A stretch of DNA of 11,925 nucleotides from Pirellulales bacterium (GTDB taxonomy: Bacteria > Planctomycetota > Planctomycetia > Pirellulales > JAICIG01), in the NCBI GenBank assembly GCA_025924495.1, contig JAICIG010000242.1, forward strand, positions 1 to 11,925, written 5' to 3'. The notes beneath the pieces are model-generated. The model was not told the DNA's origin, did no database searches, and saw nothing but the letters and a program-made list of their open reading frames with translations. Position numbers and translations under genes: made by a program. Below are positions 6,943 to 11,925 of this stretch, piece after piece. Within the stretch, counting starts at the first letter, position 1; every line of letters begins with the position of its first letter.

Positions 6943-8889
6943 TCAGACCTCGGCGACATTGGCGCTGTCGCCATGGACATACCGCAGGTAAAGTGCGGAG
7001 ATTTCAGATCGACGAACGATGCCGATCAGCCGCGGCGCGGTTTCTTCGTCGACCAGCGGCAATTCGGGTTGATCGTTTTCGACGAACAACTCTAGCGCAT
7101 GGTCGAGACGATCATCAACGCGGAGTGGCGTAACGTCGCTGCGCATCAAGTCGACGGCGAGCACAAACGACTGCAGGTGGGGCGATTGCGAGGCGAGATG
7201 GATTTCTTCCAACGTAACGACGCCCAGCAGGCGGCCAACGGCATCGGTGACCGGCAGGGCCTGATAAGAAGTGTTGCTGAAAACGCTCAAAATTTCGCCC
7301 AGATGGGCGTTGGGCCGCACTGACGGAACGTCCTGACTGGGTTTCACGAACTGGCCGACTTTTAGCCCCGTAAGCACCTCGCGAACGTAATCGCCTTGAT
7401 GCGCCGGAGACAGCGAGCGGTTTTTGACCTGAGAGCTGTAAATCGATTGTTCATCGCTGAACACGAAAGCTAGCGTGCAGACCCATAACGTCGGCAATAG
7501 CAGGTTGTAATTGCCGGTGAGTTCGCTGACCATGACCAACGTAGAGAAGGGAGTCTTGGCTGCCGCCGCAAAGAAACCTGCCATGCCCACAATCACGAAG
7601 CTGGCGGGATGCGGCGCCAATTCCGGCCATAGGCGATAAAGGACGATCCCCATCGAACCGCCGCCGCAACCGCCGATGACCATCGATGGTCCGAATACGC
7701 CGCCTGAGCCGCCGCTGCCAATCGTCAGCGACGTGGTTAGAATCTTGCCAATCGCCACGGCCATTAGTACCGCCGCCAGGAACCAACTCGGCGGCGCATC
7801 GAGTTGTGCAGTCATGGCATCCTGCAACACGCCGTAACCGAACGACAAGACGCTCAGCACCTGCTGATCTTGTTGCAGGGCGTAGTAGAGCAACAGACCC
7901 AACGCCGCACTCAGAAACGCGCCGATTGCCGGTTTGAAGTGCGGCAGAATCTTAAGCTGATGGAACAAGTGTGTGAGGCCGTAAAACGTGCGAGTGTATA
8001 CGGCCGCCAGCAAGATCATGAACGCGGCCAACAGCGAGTAGGGGACCAGAGACAATGGGTTGTGAAATGACAATTCGGCAAGGATTTCAGGCGGCAGCGA
8101 AAACAGGGGCTGCCATCCGAATGCCAGGCCGAAGGTGGAATAGGCCAACACGCTGGCCATACCGGCCGGAATAATGACCTCCGATTCAAAGTCGGGCGAG
8201 CTGTACAGCACCTCGGCGGCGAACAACGCCCCAGCCAAAGGCGCGCGAAAGATTGCGGCCACGCCGGCGCCCATGCCGGCCGCCATGAGCGTGCGCCGAT
8301 CAATGGGCCGCAACCGCAACTTGCTCCCCAGATAAGAAGCGAAGCCGGCGCCGATCTGGGCGATCGGTCCTTCGCGGCCTCCCGAGCCTCCGGTTCCCAA
8401 CGTCAAAGCGCTGGCGACGATTTTGACCAAGGGAACTCGCGGCCGAATATAACCCTGGTGGTGGTGATAGGCGTCAATTGCAGCGTCGGTGCCGTGCCCT
8501 TCCGCTTCGGGCGCCATGGTATACACTAGCACGCCGCTCAAGATGCCGCCGACTGCGGGCACAATCAGTAATAACCAAGGGCGGAACGGTTGCCTCGATT
8601 CTTTCAGCACCGGCGGCTCCCCGCCTGGAGCATGAGGACGATACCCGGCGATTTCGTCGAGCGCGTAGTGCGAGACGACCTGGCAAGCCGCAAAGAAGGC
8701 GATGGCGCCAATGCCGGCGATCACGCCCACGAGCATCGAGTACAGCATCAACCGAGCCTGAGATCGCAACCTTTTACGGCTAAGGTTCCAAAACTCGGGC
8801 AGCCATCTCCACGGATGCGAAGGCGCCGGCCGGCTGATCGATCTTTCTTGCACTGCTTCAGACTTTCTCTCGAAAAAGTATGCCGCCAC
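6943..8889 (-). CDS. CLC-family chloride channel/transporter with tandem CBS domains
   Basis: This 648-residue inner-membrane protein has an N-terminal CLC pore (about 45-485) and two cytoplasmic CBS domains (about 508-565 and 578-634) that in relatives bind adenine nucleotides and tune activity. Signature loops in order are GHGTDAAID (131-139, the place of GSGIP), GSGGREGP (168-175, with gating Glu E173 equivalent to E148 of ClC-ec1), GSGGVFGP (394-401, F399 equivalent to F357) and IYSS with Y484 equivalent to Y445. At the position of the proton Glu E203 of ClC-ec1 the sequence reads LFAAEVL, giving Val227. It should carry chloride or a related anion; whether as channel or proton antiporter is open. 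The start is a GTG with no clear ribosome binding site; the frame stays open upstream for 29 more codons without an ATG, so the start is uncertain. It converges on the glycan cluster, ending 40 bases from it. Confidence 0.93.
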   Translation of the reverse strand: MAAYFFERKSEAVQERSISRPAPSHPWRWLPEFWNLSRKRLRSQARLMLYSMLVGVIAGIGAIAFFAACQVVSHYALDEIAGYRPHAPGGEPPVLKESRQPFRPWLLLIVPAVGGILSGVLVYTMAPEAEGHGTDAAIDAYHHHQGYIRPRVPLVKIVASALTLGTGGSGGREGPIAQIGAGFASYLGSKLRLRPIDRRTLMAAGMGAGVAAIFRAPLAGALFAAEVLYSSPDFESEVIIPAGMASVLAYSTFGLAFGWQPLFSLPPEILAELSFHNPLSLVPYSLLAAFMILLAAVYTRTFYGLTHLFHQLKILPHFKPAIGAFLSAALGLLLYYALQQDQQVLSVLSFGYGVLQDAMTAQLDAPPSWFLAAVLMAVAIGKILTTSLTIGSGGSGGVFGPSMVIGGCGGGSMGIVLYRLWPELAPHPASFVIVGMAGFFAAAAKTPFSTLVMVSELTGNYNLLLPTLWVCTLAFVFSDEQSIYSSQVKNRSLSPAHQGDYVREVLTGLKVGQFVKPSQDVPSVRPNAHLGEILSVFSNTSYQALPVTDAVGRLLGVVTLEEIHLASQSPHLQSFVLAVDLMRSDVTPLRVDDRLDHALELFVENDQPELPLVDEETAPRLIGIVRRSEISALYLRYVHGDSANVAEV

Positions 8890-9048
8890 GCCGCGGGAGC
8901 GCGTCAGCCATTTCGCAGCACGATCGCGATCCAGGCCTTGGCGTCTCAGGTACAGAAGGTCGCCTCAGGCGTGCTCTCGGCAACGTAAAACGGCGCTAGT
9001 TCCAAAACGCCAGCCATGCGGCCCGTCATTGTTCTCCGGTCTCCGTCT

Positions 9049-9064
9049 TGTTGGCATGCCGACA
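9049..9064. repeat. Inverted repeat, possible operator
   Basis: TGTTGGCATGCCGACA pairs with its own reverse complement at 7 of 8 positions, with a perfect GGCATGCC core. It lies in the divergent intergenic region about 95 bases upstream of the rightward -35 box. It could bind a dimeric regulator; no regulator gene is seen in the window. Confidence 0.4.
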
Positions 9065-9111
9065 TTGTAGGATCAGCGACAGCGGGCGCCAGTCGGCCGG
9101 TGGACTGCCGA

Positions 9112-9128
9112 TCCTGGCCAGGAATTCC
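9112..9128. repeat. Two overlapping palindromes upstream of the promoter
   Basis: TCCTGGCCAGGA (9112-9123) is a perfect 12-base palindrome and overlaps GGAATTCC (9121-9128), a second perfect one. They end about 31 bases before the -35 box, a common place for an activator site. Short palindromes also arise by chance in GC-rich DNA. Confidence 0.3.
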
Positions 9129-9159
9129 GGGGAGAATCGCCGAAAGCGGTTTTTTCTGC

Positions 9160-9187
9160 TTGCAACCGCGCTTGTCCTAACTATACT
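9160..9187 (+). promoter_or_regulatory. Sigma70-like promoter of the BNR-repeat gene
   Basis: TTGCAA (9160-9165) and TATACT (9182-9187) are separated by 16 bases. Each differs from the housekeeping consensus by one or two bases. Transcription would begin near 9194, leaving a leader of about 60 bases before the ATG at 9257. It is the best promoter I can see in the window. Confidence 0.6.
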
Positions 9188-9209
9188 CCCAGACTTCTTG
9201 CCACGGCGA

Positions 9210-9216
9210 GGGGAGG
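9210..9216 (+). promoter_or_regulatory. Strong Shine-Dalgarno sequence before a leader frame
   Basis: GGGGAGG lies 12 bases before an ATG at 9229 and 40 bases before the ATG of the large gene. It is the strongest ribosome binding site in the window but serves a frame that ends after 22 codons. The large gene has its own weaker AAGAGG site at 9242-9247. Confidence 0.45.
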
Positions 9217-9228
9217 CGCCTACCAGCC

Positions 9229-9297
9229 ATGAGTAGCACCCAAGAGGCTCAGAGCGATGACCCGGCGCCGACGATCCAACTATCCCCGACGCAATAA
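9229..9297 (+). other. Possible 22-codon leader ORF overlapping the BNR gene start
   Basis: ATG at 9229 opens a 22-residue frame (begins MSSTQEAQSD, ends with TAA at 9295-9297) that overlaps the first 41 bases of the downstream gene in another frame. It has GGGGAGG upstream. The peptide is polar and acidic with no recognised function. It may be a leader affecting translation of the next gene, or chance. Confidence 0.25.
9242..9247 (+). promoter_or_regulatory. Ribosome binding site of the BNR-repeat gene
   Basis: AAGAGG stands 9 bases before the ATG at 9257. The frame is closed upstream by a TGA at 9230-9232 with no other usual start codon between, so 9257 is the first possible ATG. Confidence 0.5.
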
Positions 9298-11925
9298 GCC
9301 CCTCGTCGTAACGTCCCGCCGCCCCCGATTTCACCACGAGCGATTCCTTGAGTCGCTAGAGCCACGCACGATGTTGTCGGGCGTGTCGCTGAGCGGCGTG
9401 CCGAGCTGGGTCGAACAGGGGCCGGGCCCCGAAATCAACTCCGGATCGCAAGTCACGTTTCCGCAGACCAACGCGGTCAGCGGCGCCATACAGAGCATCG
9501 CTGTCGGCCCGGCCAAGGTAGTCGTTGGAACGGTAGATGGCGGCGTGTGGAGCACTACCACTCCACTTCTCGTCGCCAACGGCCTTCCCGTCTGGACGCC
9601 CCTTACCGACAAGCTGCCTTCACTGGCGATCGGCGCCGTCGCCTTTGATTCGACAGATGCATCGGGCAACACCTTCTATGCGGGCACAGGACTCTTCAGC
9701 AATGGCTTCGACAGCGGCGGTTCGGCCGTCGGCATCTATCGCACCACCGACGGCGGAAGCACCTGGACCGTCCTTGACGGATCGACGACCACTGGTCAGC
9801 AACTCGATGGACATCGTATCAAAGCACTGATTGCCGACGGCCAAACAATTCTCGCCGGCGCCATCGACGGAAACGGAATCAACGGCAGCCGCGATTACGT
9901 GAGCAATGGGGGCGGACTGTATCGCAGCACCGACGGCGGCGCGACATTCTTCAAAATCATCGGGGCCGGGGCGAACGATTTGCCCGCCGGAGCCGTGACG
10001 TCGCTGGTGCTCGACCCGAACAATGCGCAAACCGTGTATGCCGCCGTCTCGGGGAAAGGCGTGTTCCGCAGCAACAACCTCGGCGCCGCGGGAAGTTGGA
10101 CTCCGGTGAATACGGGCTTGACCACGCTTGCCGCCACCACGACCGACATTGAGTTGACCGCGCAGAACATCGGAGCCGCCACGACTCTGTTTGCCGGCAT
10201 CGAGAATGATACGACCAATAACGTGGAGGTATTCACATCTGGCAATAGCGGCGGAAATTGGACGCAACTTGCCGCCGTGCCCGCCTCCTTCCCGCAGCCC
10301 GGCTTGGGCGCTTTCGCGGAAAAACTCAATATCACCGCTGATCCGAGCGACGTGGGCGTGGTTTATATCGATGGCATGGGCGGCACAGGGGTTTTTCGCT
10401 ACAACCCAGCGGGCGCAGGAAGCTGGGTGCAGATTGATCAAGGAGGCGCCCAAAACAATACGAATCCGCACGCCGACTCGCGCGATATGGCATTCGTCAA
10501 TGGCTGGCTCTTGGAGGCCGACGACGGGGGCATTTTCGCCATGACGACGCCGACGAACGCGAGCACGAACGACTGGATATCGCTCAACAATAACCTGCGG
10601 ACGTTCGAATTCTATTCGGTCGCCTACGATTCGACGAACAACGTCATCTTCGGCGGCACGCAAGACAATGGCTCGCCCAGCCAGGCGACTCCGAATGCCG
10701 CGGCGAATTGGACCGATCTCTCGGGCGGCGATGGGCAATCCCAAGCAGTCGATACGACGTCGCTGGGCGGCGGCAATGTTTACCGCTACTCGATGTCGGA
10801 CAACTTCAAGTTCTTCAACCGCACCGAATTCGATAATACGAACGCTCAGGTCGGCGCCGTCACTCGCGTCGGCTTGCGCAGTTCGATCGGCGCCGCAAAT
10901 CTAACTGGCTTGAACGCAGCCGATCAGACATTTGCCGCTTCGGGAGCATTCAGCCAGATACCATTCGCCCTCGACAGCCAAGACGCGACAAGAATGCTGA
11001 TTGGCTTTAATGGAGTTTACGAAGACGCCGGCGCGGGCGTGGCCGGCGGCGGCGCCGCAGGCGACGTCATCACCGACATCACCAGCAATCTGACCGGCTT
11101 TTCGGGAACTGCGTCGGCTATAGCTTATGGCGGCCAGCGCGCCGGAACAGGCTATGCCAACGTTGCCTTCGTCGGCACGACTGCGGGCCAGCTCTACTTT
11201 CGCGGCGAAAGCGGTACCGCATTTACGCGCGTCGACGGGGGCGGCGCCGGACAACTCGGAGGTTCGGGCAAAATCTGGAGCGTCGCGGCTGATCCGCAGG
11301 ACTGGCGACATGTATTTGTCGTCAAGGGCGGCCAACTCTTCGCCACGCAGGATATCACCAACCTCGCAGCGAGCCCCTTCCAAGTGATCGGCGGCGGCGC
11401 CGCCGATAATCTGCTCAATATCACCAGTCAACTTCGCAGCGTGACCGCGGTCGACGCGGGCGGGCAGATCGTGCCGCTGGTCAGCGGACAAGGGGGCCTG
11501 TTCCGTTCGCTCGAGCCCGGCCGATGGACGCAATACGGCCAGGGCCTGCCCGACGTCGTTGGCCGCGATGTGGTTTACGATTCGACCGACAATGTCGTGG
11601 TTCTGGGGACTTTCGGCCGCGGCGTTTGGACCATTCCGAGCGCTTCCAGTTCCTTGACCACGCCAGGGATTCTGCAGATCACGGGCGATCAGGATTATGC
11701 CGGCGAGAGCGACGTGTTCCGGTTGGAGCGAGACTCCAACAACCCCGCTTATGTCCATGTCTTTGTGAACGGCATTGAAGACTCCGCGTCTCCTTTCCTG
11801 CTTGGCGATATCCAGCAAATCAACGTCAATGGCCTGGGCGGCAACGACACGTTGGCGGTGGATGATTCTCATGGTCTGATCAACGTTCCCGGCGGCATTC
11901 ACTATGACGGCGGCGCCGGCTTCAA
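9257..11925 (+). CDS. Large exported Asp-box (BNR) repeat protein with LEPR-xLL-like N-terminus, 3'-truncated
   Basis: The frame stays open for 889 codons to the window edge. The first 30 residues are rich in Arg and lead to LEPRTMLSG (34-42), close to the LEPR-xLL signature of large secreted or surface planctomycete proteins; no classical hydrophobic signal peptide is visible. The body carries Asp-box motifs of the S/T-x-D-x-G-x-x-W/F type: TTDGGSTW (163-170), STDGGATF (224-231) and a degenerate SGNSGGNW (328-335). These mark beta-propeller blades as in sialidases and sortilin-like proteins. The closing TFGRGVWTIP (785-794) is typical of planctomycete BNR proteins. Near the edge GLGGNDTL (859-866) resembles a calcium-binding RTX-type turn. 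I read no Cys codon and few Lys, fitting an extracellular protein. No sialidase catalytic set is evident, so binding or structure is as likely as enzyme activity. The rest of the gene is outside the window. Confidence 0.9.
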   Translation, partial: MTRRRRSNYPRRNKPLVVTSRRPRFHHERFLESLEPRTMLSGVSLSGVPSWVEQGPGPEINSGSQVTFPQTNAVSGAIQSIAVGPAKVVVGTVDGGVWSTTTPLLVANGLPVWTPLTDKLPSLAIGAVAFDSTDASGNTFYAGTGLFSNGFDSGGSAVGIYRTTDGGSTWTVLDGSTTTGQQLDGHRIKALIADGQTILAGAIDGNGINGSRDYVSNGGGLYRSTDGGATFFKIIGAGANDLPAGAVTSLVLDPNNAQTVYAAVSGKGVFRSNNLGAAGSWTPVNTGLTTLAATTTDIELTAQNIGAATTLFAGIENDTTNNVEVFTSGNSGGNWTQLAAVPASFPQPGLGAFAEKLNITADPSDVGVVYIDGMGGTGVFRYNPAGAGSWVQIDQGGAQNNTNPHADSRDMAFVNGWLLEADDGGIFAMTTPTNASTNDWISLNNNLRTFEFYSVAYDSTNNVIFGGTQDNGSPSQATPNAAANWTDLSGGDGQSQAVDTTSLGGGNVYRYSMSDNFKFFNRTEFDNTNAQVGAVTRVGLRSSIGAANLTGLNAADQTFAASGAFSQIPFALDSQDATRMLIGFNGVYEDAGAGVAGGGAAGDVITDITSNLTGFSGTASAIAYGGQRAGTGYANVAFVGTTAGQLYFRGESGTAFTRVDGGGAGQLGGSGKIWSVAADPQDWRHVFVVKGGQLFATQDITNLAASPFQVIGGGAADNLLNITSQLRSVTAVDAGGQIVPLVSGQGGLFRSLEPGRWTQYGQGLPDVVGRDVVYDSTDNVVVLGTFGRGVWTIPSASSSLTTPGILQITGDQDYAGESDVFRLERDSNNPAYVHVFVNGIEDSASPFLLGDIQQINVNGLGGNDTLAVDDSHGLINVPGGIHYDGGAGF

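Larger units (their letters stand above)
8890..9256. other. Divergent intergenic region
   Basis: This 367-base stretch separates the leftward CLC gene and the rightward BNR-repeat gene. It holds a good rightward promoter, a strong Shine-Dalgarno sequence, the beginning of a short leader frame, and two palindromic elements, all listed separately. I found no convincing promoter for the CLC gene and no RNA gene or terminator here. Confidence 0.6.

Noticed and set aside
9620..10744. Long minus-strand frame (374 codons)
   Set aside because: It lies wholly antisense to the BNR-repeat gene, whose frame has recognisable motifs and runs the full length. The antisense product is rich in Arg, Val and His with no family features, as expected of a shadow in GC-rich DNA.
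10901..11902. Long minus-strand frame (333 codons)
   Set aside because: Also antisense to the BNR-repeat gene; no domain or ribosome binding site recognised.

Overview
The window looks like part of a planctomycete chromosome, most plausibly from the Pirellulales. The best evidence is the N-terminus of the last gene: an Arg-rich leader followed by an LEPR-xLL-like motif (LEPRTML), a signature of large exported planctomycete proteins. The DNA is GC-rich by eye. This assignment is an inference from protein style; no rRNA or tRNA is present to support it.

Region 1 (1-6902, + strand) is a polysaccharide assembly and export cluster. It reads: 5'-truncated glycosyltransferase; ABC-2 permease of the Wzm/TagG type; an 833-residue tandem glycosyltransferase with two GT-B units in one chain; a 144-residue basic, coiled-coil protein of unknown function; a Wzt/TagH-type ATPase; and a second family-4-like glycosyltransferase that is a full-length paralogue of the first half of the tandem enzyme. 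Gaps are short (82, 14, 110, 67 and 32 bases), so one operon is likely. The expected job is to build a surface glycan on the cytoplasmic face of the inner membrane and export it through the permease/ATPase pair. Unusual points are the 3.1 kb separation of permease and ATPase, an ATPase without the C-terminal glycan-binding domain, and a glycosyltransferase fusion that could come from a single base in an A5 run.

Region 2 (6943-8889, - strand) is a CLC-family chloride channel or transporter with two C-terminal CBS domains, convergent with the glycan cluster. It keeps the gating Glu, but a Val stands where the internal proton-pathway Glu of E. coli ClC-ec1 would be.

Region 3 (8890-9256) is a divergent intergenic stretch with a good sigma70-like promoter, a strong Shine-Dalgarno sequence in front of a 22-codon leader frame, and two palindromic elements.

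Region 4 (9257 to the end, + strand) is the first 889 codons of a large, apparently cysteine-free extracellular protein with Asp-box (BNR) beta-propeller repeats. It runs off the window. Long minus-strand frames over it are shadows.
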